A stretch of 64,000 nt of DNA, from contig ONQD01000008.1 in NCBI GenBank assembly GCA_900319865.1, positions 1 through 64,000 on the forward strand. The letters are read 5' to 3'. The translations under genes and the position numbers were made by a program. The notes under the pieces were generated by a model that saw nothing but the letters and a program-made list of their open reading frames with translations, ran no database searches and was not told the origin of the DNA. This stretch comes from an uncultured Bacteroidales bacterium. Its GTDB lineage: Bacteria > Bacteroidota > Bacteroidia > Bacteroidales > P3. Positions 45,035-53,493 of the stretch are shown here, piece after piece (the first letter of the stretch is position 1; every line of letters starts with the position of its first letter).

Positions 45035-45124
45035 CGCTGGACAAAAACTTTTTTCATCCTGATTATGGGGTAAATACTGAGCGAGGGCGGAAGAACGGGC
45101 AATAAAACCGGCAGCGGTGGCGTT

Positions 45125-47686
45125 ATGGAAGAAAAAACATCCAAACACAAGCACATCATGGAACACAACCCACAAATAGAACTGGCCGAAAGGTATGTGA
45201 CAGAAACGGGTGTGTCACTTTTCCTCACCGGGAAAGCAGGCACCGGCAAAACCACTTTCTTGCGACATATTGTGAGCCATTGCTCCAAACGCCATGTGGT
45301 GGTGGCGCCCACCGGGGTGGCTGCCGTGAACGCGGGGGGAGTGACCATACACAGTTTTTTCCAGCTGCCTTTCTGTCCCTATTTGCCCGATGTGCCCGAG
45401 TTGGTGACCGAATACCAGATGCCGGAGCAGCAACGCAAACTGCGCAAAAACAAGATAGACATACTGCGGACGCTGGACCTTCTGATAATAGACGAGATAA
45501 GCATGGTGCGGGCCGACCTGCTTGATGCGGTGGACGCCACATTGAGGCGATACCGGCGAAACGGCCGTCCTTTCGGGGGCGTGCAGCTGCTGATGATTGG
45601 CGATGTGCAGCAGTTGGCACCGGTGGTGACCGACGAGGAACGTCCCTATATGGAAAGGGTGTACCCGTCGCCCTTCTTTTTCAACAGCAAGGCTTTGCAG
45701 CGGCTACATTATATCACCATACAGCTCACCACCATCTACCGCCAGCAGGACCCCCTCTTTGTAAATCTGCTGAACAACATCAGGGATAACAATTTCGACC
45801 CCGAAACATTGCAGACGCTCAACACCCGGCTCAAAGGGAAAAACTCCAGCAGCAAGGCAAGCGGCACAGAGCCCGACGATACCGAACCCATATTGCTCAC
45901 CACCCACAACTATCAAGCCGACGCAGTGAACCAACGCCACATGAAGGAGCTGAACACACCGAGCTACACGTTCGAGGCCAAGGTGACCGGAAACTTCCCG
46001 CCCTCGTCGGCACCGGTAGAGAGCACTCTGGAGCTGAAACCCGGGGCGCAGGTGATGTTTGTGAAAAACGACAGCTCGGGCAGCCACCGCTACTACAACG
46101 GCAAGATAGGAACGCTTGAGGAGGTGCGCGACGAAGAGGCTGACGGCAACCAGACTCAACAGGTGATTGTGGTGCGCGATGAGGAGGGCGAACGCATAGA
46201 AGTGTCGCCCGAGACGTGGGAGAACGTGAAATACGAAATCAACCCTACCGACAAGGAGATAAAACAGATTGTGGACGGAACGCTGACGCAATATCCGTTG
46301 AAACTGGCCTGGGCCATCACCATACACAAGGCACAGGGACTAACATTCGACCGCGTGCAGGTGGACGCCGCGTCGGCATTTGCCTACGGGCAGGTATATG
46401 TTGCGCTGAGCCGATGCCGGAGCCTTGAGGGGCTGACCCTGCTGTCGCCCATAACAGCCAACAACGCATTCGCCAACAACGAGGTGGAACAATACAACCA
46501 CGCACTTACTCCGCCCGACCAAGCCCGCCAACAGCTGGACTATTACCGCACACAATATTACTACGACATGCTGTTCGAGCTCTTCGACTTCAGCAGGACA
46601 GAGCACGATGTGGAGAGTTTGGAAAGGCTGTTTCAGGAGCATCTGCGCTCCACCTATCCACAACAGGCAGCCCAACTGACCGAGGCAGCCTCGGTGATAG
46701 CGGAAAGCATAACCGCTGTGGCCGAGCGTTTCAAGCGGCAACTGACCGCCATAGCCCAGACCGAGACCAATGGCAACAAACAGTACACCGAAGAACGGAT
46801 AGCCAAAGGCTCGGCCTATTTCCTCGACCAGATGGAGCAGATGGACAAACGAGTGAAGCCACTGCTGGAAGTGGTGGTGGACAACAAGGAAACCGCCTCA
46901 AGACTGAAGGAATTGGCCGAACAATACCGTTCGGGCACTGAATTGAAAATAGCCCTGTTGAAAATGGTGAAAGAAGAGGGATTTGAGATGGCGAAATACC
47001 AAAAAGCCAAAGTAGACTTCACCCTTCAGCCCAAGAACAAGCGGCAGGAGAGCGGAAAAGTGGAATCGGTATATGCCAACAACCGCCATCCAGAGATGAT
47101 AAAACGGTTGTCGGCCTGGCGGCGCGGGAAAGCCGAGGAGGCCAACCTGCCAGCCTTTGCCATCATCACCCAGAAATCGCTTTTGGCCATAGCCGACAAC
47201 TTGCCACAGAACATGGCGGGGCTGCTAAGAATTCCCGGCATCGGAAAGATGAAAGCAAAACAATTCGGCCAAGAGCTGCTGCAGATAATACACGACTATT
47301 GTGCCGACAACAATATGACAATCGAGCCTAAGCAAAACAGTGTTCCGGAACAGGAGGAAGAGGCCAAACCCGCCCGAAACACCTCGCGCGGGACGGACAA
47401 CTGGAAAACTGCGGCAAAATTGCTGGCAGAGGGGAAAAGTGTGGAGGAGATTGCGCAGGAGATGTCGCGAGCAAAAAGCACTGTGGAGGGATACCTCATT
47501 TCGGCTGTGGAGAAAGGAGCACTCGACCCAGACCTGATACTGCCCCAAGAAGAACAGGACGAAATAATCACCTACATGCTTGAACACCGCGACAACAACC
47601 TGTTGAAGGATGTGTATGAACACTTCGACGGGAAATACAGTTACCTGAAGCTGCGGGTGGCACGTTTTGTATCCAAGGACCTTTAA
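45125..47686 (+). CDS. PIF1-like helicase with HRDC and C-terminal helix-turn-helix domains
   Basis: An 853-residue SF1 helicase. SLFLTGKAGTGKTTFLRH is Walker A, VVVAPTGVAAVNAGGVTIHSFF the PIF1-type motif, LLIIDEISMVRADLLDAVD motif II, LLMIGDVQQLAPVV motif III, and AWAITIHKAQGLTFDRV with YVALSRCRSLEGL motifs V/VI. Then comes a coiled helical region, an HRDC domain (NLPAFAIITQKSLLAIADNLP, LLRIPGIGKMKAKQFG), and a terminal RQC/HTH-like part (LLAEGKSVEEIAQEMSRAKSTVEGYL). It should unwind DNA, perhaps at G-quadruplexes or R-loops. ATG 45158 is an alternative start. Confidence 0.9.
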   Translation: MEEKTSKHKHIMEHNPQIELAERYVTETGVSLFLTGKAGTGKTTFLRHIVSHCSKRHVVVAPTGVAAVNAGGVTIHSFFQLPFCPYLPDVPELVTEYQMPEQQRKLRKNKIDILRTLDLLIIDEISMVRADLLDAVDATLRRYRRNGRPFGGVQLLMIGDVQQLAPVVTDEERPYMERVYPSPFFFNSKALQRLHYITIQLTTIYRQQDPLFVNLLNNIRDNNFDPETLQTLNTRLKGKNSSSKASGTEPDDTEPILLTTHNYQADAVNQRHMKELNTPSYTFEAKVTGNFPPSSAPVESTLELKPGAQVMFVKNDSSGSHRYYNGKIGTLEEVRDEEADGNQTQQVIVVRDEEGERIEVSPETWENVKYEINPTDKEIKQIVDGTLTQYPLKLAWAITIHKAQGLTFDRVQVDAASAFAYGQVYVALSRCRSLEGLTLLSPITANNAFANNEVEQYNHALTPPDQARQQLDYYRTQYYYDMLFELFDFSRTEHDVESLERLFQEHLRSTYPQQAAQLTEAASVIAESITAVAERFKRQLTAIAQTETNGNKQYTEERIAKGSAYFLDQMEQMDKRVKPLLEVVVDNKETASRLKELAEQYRSGTELKIALLKMVKEEGFEMAKYQKAKVDFTLQPKNKRQESGKVESVYANNRHPEMIKRLSAWRRGKAEEANLPAFAIITQKSLLAIADNLPQNMAGLLRIPGIGKMKAKQFGQELLQIIHDYCADNNMTIEPKQNSVPEQEEEAKPARNTSRGTDNWKTAAKLLAEGKSVEEIAQEMSRAKSTVEGYLISAVEKGALDPDLILPQEEQDEIITYMLEHRDNNLLKDVYEHFDGKYSYLKLRVARFVSKDL

Positions 47687-48165
47687 CCCACAAATAGGAC
47701 ACTGGAATGAAGCACTAATTGGACATTAAGCCGACTATTTTTATCATGACGATTTTTCAGTTCTGTTTATAGCCGGTTCGGTTTATCCGTTTTCGTGTCA
47801 CGTCCCTGACGGGACGCATCATGCATACATCCGAATATCACCGCACTGCACAATGCACGGTGTTGCTCCCCTTGGTCGCGACACCGTACTGCACAATGCA
47901 CGGTGTTGCTCCTCTTGGTCGCGACACCGTACTGCACAATGCACGGTGTTGCTCCCCTTGGTCGCGACACCGTACTGCACAATGCACGGTGTTGCTCCCC
48001 TTGGTCGCGACACCGTACTGCACAATGCACGGTGTTATTCATGTCTCACCCCTTCGGGGTGATTTAAAGAGAGACCCCTCACTATTATAATGAACGATTT
48101 GGAGTTAATCCTTTAGCATCGAACAGCGTGGCGGATGCATTGAAGTGAAGGATTGGAACTGGGAT
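47687..48165. other. Intergenic region with tandem repeat
   Basis: 480 bases between converging genes with hairpins at 47801-47816 (CGTCCC/GGGACG) and 48046-48062 (TCACCCC/GGGGTGA) flanking a 43-bp tandem repeat. Open frames here on both strands are products of the repeat, not genes. Confidence 0.7.
47845..48034. repeat. 43-bp tandem repeat, about 4.4 units
   Basis: Units begin ACTGCACAATGCACGGTGTT at 47845, 47888, 47931, 47974 and 48017 (last one partial), exactly 43 bases apart and nearly identical (one C/T change in unit 2). Each junction holds ACACCGT and ACGGTGT inverted arms around TGCACAATGCA, so the array is a string of hairpins. Units are contiguous with no spacers, so this is not a CRISPR. 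Confidence 0.9.
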
Positions 48166-48903
48166 TCACTCCACCACACGGAGACGTTGTCGGGCCTGTG
48201 TACGCGACATAAGGTTGAAATGCCACCATTCGGAATTGAGGGGTTGCAGACCCTGCTGTTTCATTATGCGGCGCAGAAGCTTACGATTGTCCAGTTCCTG
48301 CCGGGTGATGGCACCGGACGAGAGGAGCCGGGATTCGGCAGTGATATGAGACTCTGGTCCGAAATGGTCGAAAGCGGAGCCCATGGGCAAGGGATTGCCC
48401 GAGGAGTCGACAAGGGTGACATCGACAGCAGCACCATAGTTGTGCAGGCCAGGACCGTGAAGGGGGTTGGCGACATAGATATTATTAGGTGTGCCCTGCA
48501 CCAGATGGAACATACGGTATTGCACAGAAATCGGACGCACAGCATCGAGGATGAGCAGAGAGAGGTCGGGCCGCTCGCTACGCAACGCCTGTTGGGCGGC
48601 CACAATCTTCTGAGCCAACGCGGGAAGGAAAAAGGCATGGTGGAAGTCGGAATAGAGCACCTCACCAATAAAATTGTCGGGGGTAGCATAGACCAAATGG
48701 ACCTGGATGGAGGGGTCGATGGTTTGAATATCCACCAAACCGAGGGCAAGAAAACGCCGTTCGGTAGCAGTATAGTAGGGACGCTGGCGCGGAGGGGAGT
48801 CGAAATCGGAATTGTTTAGCGTAGAGCCTGCACCGAGCTGGCCCCGATGGTGACCGCAGCCGAGTACAAAAGCTATGAGAAAGAGCCTAAACAACCGTTT
48901 CAT
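48166..48903 (-). CDS. VanX-type D-Ala-D-Ala dipeptidase (M15), lipoprotein
   Basis: A 245-residue M15D peptidase with a lipobox (FVLGC, Cys16). VYATPDNFIGEVLY is the family's N-terminal segment, DAVRPISVQ carries the substrate Arg, GPGLHNYGAAVDVTLVD the SxHxxGxAxD-like zinc site (His, Asp), and NSEWWHFNL the catalytic Glu and third ligand His. The enzyme splits D-Ala-D-Ala; as an envelope lipoprotein it more likely takes part in wall dipeptide salvage than in vancomycin resistance, since VanH and VanA partners are absent. Confidence 0.85.
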   Translation of the reverse strand: MKRLFRLFLIAFVLGCGHHRGQLGAGSTLNNSDFDSPPRQRPYYTATERRFLALGLVDIQTIDPSIQVHLVYATPDNFIGEVLYSDFHHAFFLPALAQKIVAAQQALRSERPDLSLLILDAVRPISVQYRMFHLVQGTPNNIYVANPLHGPGLHNYGAAVDVTLVDSSGNPLPMGSAFDHFGPESHITAESRLLSSGAITRQELDNRKLLRRIMKQQGLQPLNSEWWHFNLMSRTQARQRLRVVE

Positions 48904-49005
48904 ACAATAACGAAACGGAGAACCGGAAGAAATATTGTACCGCAGAAAGGAAAACCATATTCATAACAAAAGGGGAAAAGGATATGCAGATTCGAAAAAA
49001 AAATG

Positions 49006-49013
49006 TATCTTTG
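49006..49013 (+). promoter_or_regulatory. -7 box for the orphan duplicated protein
   Basis: TATCTTTG about 54 bases before the ATG at 49067. Confidence 0.6.
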
Positions 49014-49066
49014 CATAAGGGTGTAGCCCCTAAACATGAACACAACAACATATATTTCAACAGGCT

Positions 49067-49603
49067 ATGGACAACATTGTGAGACAACTCTGCAAGGACA
49101 ACGAGCTGGTGGAGTTATACACCAACCCTGACGACTACGACAAATTCGGAGTGGGATATATAGAAGCCTGCACCGAAACAGACTGCTTGGTGCATACTTT
49201 TCAGGAAAACGATTTGGACGATGGCTACTATGTGAAGCAGAACGATGACATACTGATGATACGCAAAGATACCACCTATTTAAAGAACATGCTACATTTT
49301 ATCAAGGCAAAAGCGCCGAAGTACGAATTGCCGAAAGGGTATTGGCCAGAGCTGAATTTGCAGAGCGTGGTGCTGAACCTGTGTATGCAAGAGGTATTGA
49401 TAGCAGTGGTGAGACTGGAGTGCGGAGTGGAGATATTTGGCTGGGTGAGGGAGATTGGCGACAACATAGTGGAGATAGAACAGGTGGACAGCGACGGAAT
49501 GCCAGACGGAATTACATACGTAAGACAGGAAGATATAATAATGGTGGGATTCGGGGGATTGGAAGAGAAACGCCGAACAAAACTGTTTGCCGCAAGAAGA
49601 TAG
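49067..49603 (+). CDS. Hypothetical protein with internal duplication
   Basis: A 178-residue cytoplasmic protein of unknown family. Two halves share a beta-rich pattern: residues ~30-68 (GYIEACTETDCLVHTFQEND, then DGYYVKQNDDILMI) and ~122-165 (FGWVREIGDNIVEIEQVD, then DGITYVRQEDIIMVGF). The shared ending D-G-x2-Y-V-x-Q-x-D-I-x-M suggests two Sm- or SH3-like barrels made by duplication. It has its own promoter and is 76 bases before the AKR gene, so it may be first in that operon. No function assigned. Confidence 0.65.
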   Translation: MDNIVRQLCKDNELVELYTNPDDYDKFGVGYIEACTETDCLVHTFQENDLDDGYYVKQNDDILMIRKDTTYLKNMLHFIKAKAPKYELPKGYWPELNLQSVVLNLCMQEVLIAVVRLECGVEIFGWVREIGDNIVEIEQVDSDGMPDGITYVRQEDIIMVGFGGLEEKRRTKLFAARR

Positions 49604-49679
49604 AGTCCCCTTTGCGGAAGTGAGAAAAAAAACAGTCACACGAGGACAGACTAAAACATCACTCACAACAACAAAAAAC

Positions 49680-50537
49680 ATGTGCAAAAACGATAGAACA
49701 GCAGTACCACACAAGATACTCAATAACGGCGTAGAGATGCCGATGGTAGGGCTGGGGGTATACAATATCAGTAGCCACGAAACACAGAGGGTTGTGGAAG
49801 AAGCCATAGCAGAAGGCTACCGCAGCATCGACACCGCTGCCATGTACCACAATGAAGATGGCGTGGGGGCCGCGGTGCGTTCCTCGGGGGTGCCAAGAGA
49901 AGAGTTGTTTGTTACAACCAAGATTTGCGAGCCCTGCTACACAGAGAAGGAGACGATGCTCACAATAGAAACCTCGATGAAGAAACTGGGTCTGGACTAT
50001 GTGGACCTGATGCTGCTGCACTGGCCTGTGGGGAAGCCTGACGTGATGTGGCACACATTGGAACAGATGTACAAGGAGCAGCTGTTTCGTGCCATAGGAG
50101 TGTCGAACTTCTATCCCAACACCTTCCCCCTGATTGCAAACGGGGCCAGCATAATGCCTGTAGTGAACCAATGCGAATGCAGCGTGCTATACCAGCAGCG
50201 TAAGATGATGGAATATCTGAAACCCCACAACGTGGCTTTGGAAGCCTGGAGCCCCCTAGCCGAAGGCAGACACGGAATACCATCAAACGCAACACTGGCA
50301 GCCATCGGGATGCGGCATGGGAAGACCGCCGCACAGGTGGCGCTGAAGTTCCTTGTTCAGAATGGTATAGTGATTATCCCCAAGACCACTCACCGAGAGC
50401 GTATGAGAGAGAACATCGACCTTTTTGATTTTGAGCTGACCGAAGAGGAAATAAACGAAATCCGTTGGCTGGACACAGGACACAATGTGACCGGATGGCC
50501 ATCGGATGCACTGACTTACAACCCACACAACAATTAA
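49680..50537 (+). CDS. Aldo/keto reductase
   Basis: A 285-residue AKR (AKR5-like, 2,5-diketo-gluconate reductase type). NNGVEMPMVGLGVY begins the barrel; YRSIDTAAMYHNE (Asp, Tyr), LFVTTKI (Lys) and DLMLLHWPVG (His) are the tetrad; IGVSNFYPN and IPKTTHRERMREN complete the cofactor site. NADPH-dependent reduction of a carbonyl compound. It begins the group with TIGR04076, DUF1295 and tocopherol-cyclase-like genes. The ATG at 49680 is used; upstream in-frame codons lack family similarity. Confidence 0.9.
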   Translation: MCKNDRTAVPHKILNNGVEMPMVGLGVYNISSHETQRVVEEAIAEGYRSIDTAAMYHNEDGVGAAVRSSGVPREELFVTTKICEPCYTEKETMLTIETSMKKLGLDYVDLMLLHWPVGKPDVMWHTLEQMYKEQLFRAIGVSNFYPNTFPLIANGASIMPVVNQCECSVLYQQRKMMEYLKPHNVALEAWSPLAEGRHGIPSNATLAAIGMRHGKTAAQVALKFLVQNGIVIIPKTTHRERMRENIDLFDFELTEEEINEIRWLDTGHNVTGWPSDALTYNPHNN

Positions 50538-50543
50538 ACTACC

Positions 50544-50936
50544 ATGAAACATAAAGTAAGACTGACTGTAATTGACAAGAAATGTTTTTCGGACCTACAG
50601 CAACACTATTGTGCCGACCCATGTTCAGGTCCCTGTCCATGCTATAATGTGGGCGATGTGTTCGAATTCTATCGCGATGATGTTCGCGATGACTTCTGGC
50701 ACATGGGTCTGGACACCCTAATTCACAGCAATGCCGACCCAAACACAGTTGCCGGAGGCCCACGGCTGCCCCATTGTTCGGAGCTATGGGATGCGATATC
50801 ACGATACATATACACCGGGCTACAGGGCGGATCTATCATGAAAGGATGGATGAAGAACGAGAACGAGATGATAGCCTGCTGCTCGGACGGCACACGACCT
50901 GTGATATTCAAAATTGAACGCATCGACTATGAATAA
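50544..50936 (+). CDS. TIGR04076 family protein
   Basis: A 130-residue cysteine-rich protein. KVRLTVIDKKCFSDLQQHYC, GPCPCYNVGDVFEF, HCSELWDAISRYIYTGLQGG and MIACCSDGTRPVIFKIERI match the TIGR04076 pattern, found in anaerobes and often near aldo/keto reductases. The cysteines could bind a metal or Fe-S centre; the biochemical role is unknown. It starts 6 bases after the AKR stop. Confidence 0.8.
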   Translation: MKHKVRLTVIDKKCFSDLQQHYCADPCSGPCPCYNVGDVFEFYRDDVRDDFWHMGLDTLIHSNADPNTVAGGPRLPHCSELWDAISRYIYTGLQGGSIMKGWMKNENEMIACCSDGTRPVIFKIERIDYE

Positions 50937-51038
50937 ATGCATTGGGCCGGAATCGATATTTCTGAACCCTTGATACCACGTGGAGCCAACAAGGAACGAA
51001 TCCATTTTGAACAATAAAAAACAAAATACCTAAACAAT

Positions 51039-51986
51039 ATGAACAAAATCAATATCCCGTTAATCGGCAGTTTGCTGATACTGTCAGTAATCGTGTGTCC
51101 ATTGCTCTACATATATGTAGGGCCCGACCTCAACAGTGAGCAACTATCGGTGCTCAAAACCTTGGTTATCATTGCCGGATGCAGTGCGCTGTTCTGCTTT
51201 ACGGTAGGAGAGCTGTCAGGCAACAACAGCCAGGTGGATAAGATATGGAGCATTTTGCCTTTTGTTTACTGCTGGATAATAGCCGCCCACGGCGGAATGC
51301 ACCCCCGGCTGGTAGTAATGGCCATTCTGGCAACCCTGTGGGGATGCCGCCTGACATTCAACTTTGCGCGGAAGGGAGCCTACAGGCTCAAATTCTGGGA
51401 AGGGAACGAGGACTACCGCTGGCAGCTGGTACGTTCCAACCCGGTGTTTAAACATAAGTGGGTGTGGGCCGTTTTCGACCTGCTATTCATCTCCATCTAT
51501 CAGAATGTGCTGCTGCTCCTGATAACCCTGCCTGCGTTGGTAAGCATGAATTCCTCCGCGCCTTTCGGCTGGGTGGATGCCATTGCGGCCATACTGATGC
51601 TGGGCTTCATCGTATACGAGACCGTGGCCGACGAACAGCAATGGAAGTTCCAAAGCAAGAAGTGGGAAATGATAAATGGCGGGAAAAAGCTGGAAGAGCT
51701 GCCCGTGCCATACAACAAAGGATTCAACACAACAGGATTGTGGAGCATGAGCCGGCATCCAAACTATATGGCCGAACAGGCTATATGGGTGAGCCTGTAT
51801 ATCTTCTCTATCGGTGCAGGAGTCGGCATCATCAACTGGAGCATGATTGGGGCACTATTGCTTATAGTGCTGTTTGTGGCCAGCTCCAGCCTCTCGGAAG
51901 GGATAAGCGGAGACAAATACCCGGAATATGGGCGTTACTGCAAAGAAGTGAACAAATTCCTCCCCGGGAAAAGATACAAATACTAA
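51039..51986 (+). CDS. DUF1295 (steroid 5-alpha-reductase C-terminal-like) membrane protein
   Basis: A 315-residue membrane protein with about seven to eight helices. WSILPFVYCWII, LWGCRLTFNFARKG, DEQQWKFQSKK and the C-terminal GLWSMSRHPNYMAEQAIWV and YPEYGRYCKEVNKFLPG are DUF1295 signatures; the HPN motif with the following Tyr marks the isoprenylcysteine methyltransferase/steroid reductase superfamily. Substrate unknown; it is the second 5-alpha-reductase-related protein in this window. It is 102 bases after the TIGR04076 gene. Confidence 0.85.
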   Translation: MNKINIPLIGSLLILSVIVCPLLYIYVGPDLNSEQLSVLKTLVIIAGCSALFCFTVGELSGNNSQVDKIWSILPFVYCWIIAAHGGMHPRLVVMAILATLWGCRLTFNFARKGAYRLKFWEGNEDYRWQLVRSNPVFKHKWVWAVFDLLFISIYQNVLLLLITLPALVSMNSSAPFGWVDAIAAILMLGFIVYETVADEQQWKFQSKKWEMINGGKKLEELPVPYNKGFNTTGLWSMSRHPNYMAEQAIWVSLYIFSIGAGVGIINWSMIGALLLIVLFVASSSLSEGISGDKYPEYGRYCKEVNKFLPGKRYKY

Positions 51987-52085
51987 CCCCAAAAGAGACA
52001 TTGTTAAGAATGCCCGAAAACTAGATGCAGAGCCAACGTTGAATCCACATACGAAATACTAACAATTGGAAGCACAAATACAACT

Positions 52086-53231
52086 ATGAGTTTTAACACA
52101 CATGACATATCGCGCAATGCGTGCCAACTATTCGGGAAACAGGCACATTGCGGCTACGACTGGTGGTGGCACAGCCTGACTGCATACGATGCCGAGACAG
52201 GAGAGCCACGGCCTTTCTTCATAGAATTCTTCCTATGTAACCCAGCACATGGAACGGACAAGCCACAGTTTGGCCAAGACCCCAAAAGGCATGGCCTGCA
52301 GCCGTCGTACCTCATGGTGAAAGCCGGTGCATGGTGCGGAGAAGACAGGGTGCAGCTGCACAGGTTCTTCGGCTGGAAACAGACGGAAGTGGACTGGGGT
52401 GTGCCGTTCCGGATAGCGGCCGGGGATTGCCGACTGAGCGAGACCGAGACAGCCGGCTCAATATCCATCCCCCCAGAACAGGCCGAAGCCCATCCCGAAT
52501 GGATGTGCGGAAGCGGAGAGATGAGCTGGAATTTGAAGATAGACAAACAGGTGGCCTTTAACGTTGGCTATGGAGCCTCAGAGCCCATGCGCCGATGGCA
52601 ACTATTTGAAATGTTTTGGCATGCCGAGGGTATGAAAACCGCCTATGAAGGAGAAATCACCTTCAACGGGAGACGCTATTGGGTGCATCCCGAAAACTGC
52701 TACGGTTATGCCGACAAGAACTGGGGAAAAGACTTCACCACCCCATGGGTGTGGCTTTCCTCGTGCCATTTGACAAGCGAGATAACTGGACGGAAGCTCA
52801 CCAACAGCGTGTTTGACATTGGTGGCGGGAAACCCAAAGTGGGGCCAGTGGCGCTACCTAGGCAACTGCTCTCCGCGTTCTGGTATGAAGGAAAGGCATA
52901 CGAGTTCAACTTCTCAAAATTCTGGACCGGTTGCAGAACGAAGTTCCATTGCTATGAAACCGACACCCAGATGGTATGGCATGTGGAGCAACGCACTTGG
53001 CTCAACCGCATGGTGACGGACATCAAGTGCGACAAAAGCGACATGTTGCTTGTAAATTACGAAGCCCCCAATGGACAGAAACGGCACAACCGCCTATGGA
53101 ACGGCGGAAACGGACATGGGACAGTGTGCCTATACCGCTGCGGCAAACTGATAGACCGCCTGCGAGTGGAAAATGTGGGATGCGAATATGGCGAATACGA
53201 TACAACTCTACCATACTCCCGAAAGCAATAA
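52086..53231 (+). CDS. Tocopherol-cyclase-like / CrtC-like (lipocalin-type) protein
   Basis: A 381-residue protein with the look of the tocopherol cyclase-like family: CGYDWWWHSLTAYD, FFIEFFLCNPAH, ENCYGYADKNWGKDF and TPWVWLSSCHL, rich in Trp, Tyr and Gly and without membrane helices. Related folds handle prenylated or lipidic substrates (tocopherol cyclase, carotenoid 1,2-hydratase, AttH). With AKR and DUF1295 neighbours a lipid-like substrate is likely, but the reaction is unknown. It ends the operon; terminator follows. Confidence 0.7.
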   Translation: MSFNTHDISRNACQLFGKQAHCGYDWWWHSLTAYDAETGEPRPFFIEFFLCNPAHGTDKPQFGQDPKRHGLQPSYLMVKAGAWCGEDRVQLHRFFGWKQTEVDWGVPFRIAAGDCRLSETETAGSISIPPEQAEAHPEWMCGSGEMSWNLKIDKQVAFNVGYGASEPMRRWQLFEMFWHAEGMKTAYEGEITFNGRRYWVHPENCYGYADKNWGKDFTTPWVWLSSCHLTSEITGRKLTNSVFDIGGGKPKVGPVALPRQLLSAFWYEGKAYEFNFSKFWTGCRTKFHCYETDTQMVWHVEQRTWLNRMVTDIKCDKSDMLLVNYEAPNGQKRHNRLWNGGNGHGTVCLYRCGKLIDRLRVENVGCEYGEYDTTLPYSRKQ

Positions 53232-53334
53232 CCGAGAGGCAGATACAAATGTGATATACATCCCAATAGCTGTCTGTGAACGGAAAGACAAAGACCTACT
53301 GACCGAATGGGGCAGTATATAGCCAAAAGCAAAG

Positions 53335-53383
53335 CCGAGACTATGTTGGGGCTCTTGACCCGAACGGATAGTCTCGGTCTTTC
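53335..53383 (+). terminator. Terminator of the AKR-DUF1295 operon
   Basis: CCGAGACTAT (53335-53344) and ATAGTCTCGG (53368-53377) form a 10-bp stem with a 23-base loop, then TCTTTC. Confidence 0.7.
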
Positions 53384-53493
53384 ATTACTAGCAAGTGAAT
53401 ATGGCGAGTCGAAATATTATAGCCCATCTAGGCCTTATGTCAGCTCCTTGCCATTACTCACTATTGTAACACAAGTACTCATCAAGGATTATC

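Larger units (their letters stand above)
44642..45124. other. Repeat-rich intergenic region
   Basis: 480 bases holding a terminator, two short tandem repeats, and copy 3 of the dispersed repeat family. No gene seen; apparent frames are repeats read through. Confidence 0.6.

Noticed and set aside
47845..48034. CRISPR array
   Set aside because: Units are contiguous, 43 bases, near identical and without unique spacers; no cas genes.
47767..48090. Cys-rich proteins in several frames
   Set aside because: All are readings of the 43-bp tandem repeat.
48166..48903. Vancomycin resistance gene cluster
   Set aside because: VanX-like lipoprotein stands alone without VanH/VanA-type ligase or sensor genes; a wall salvage dipeptidase is more likely.
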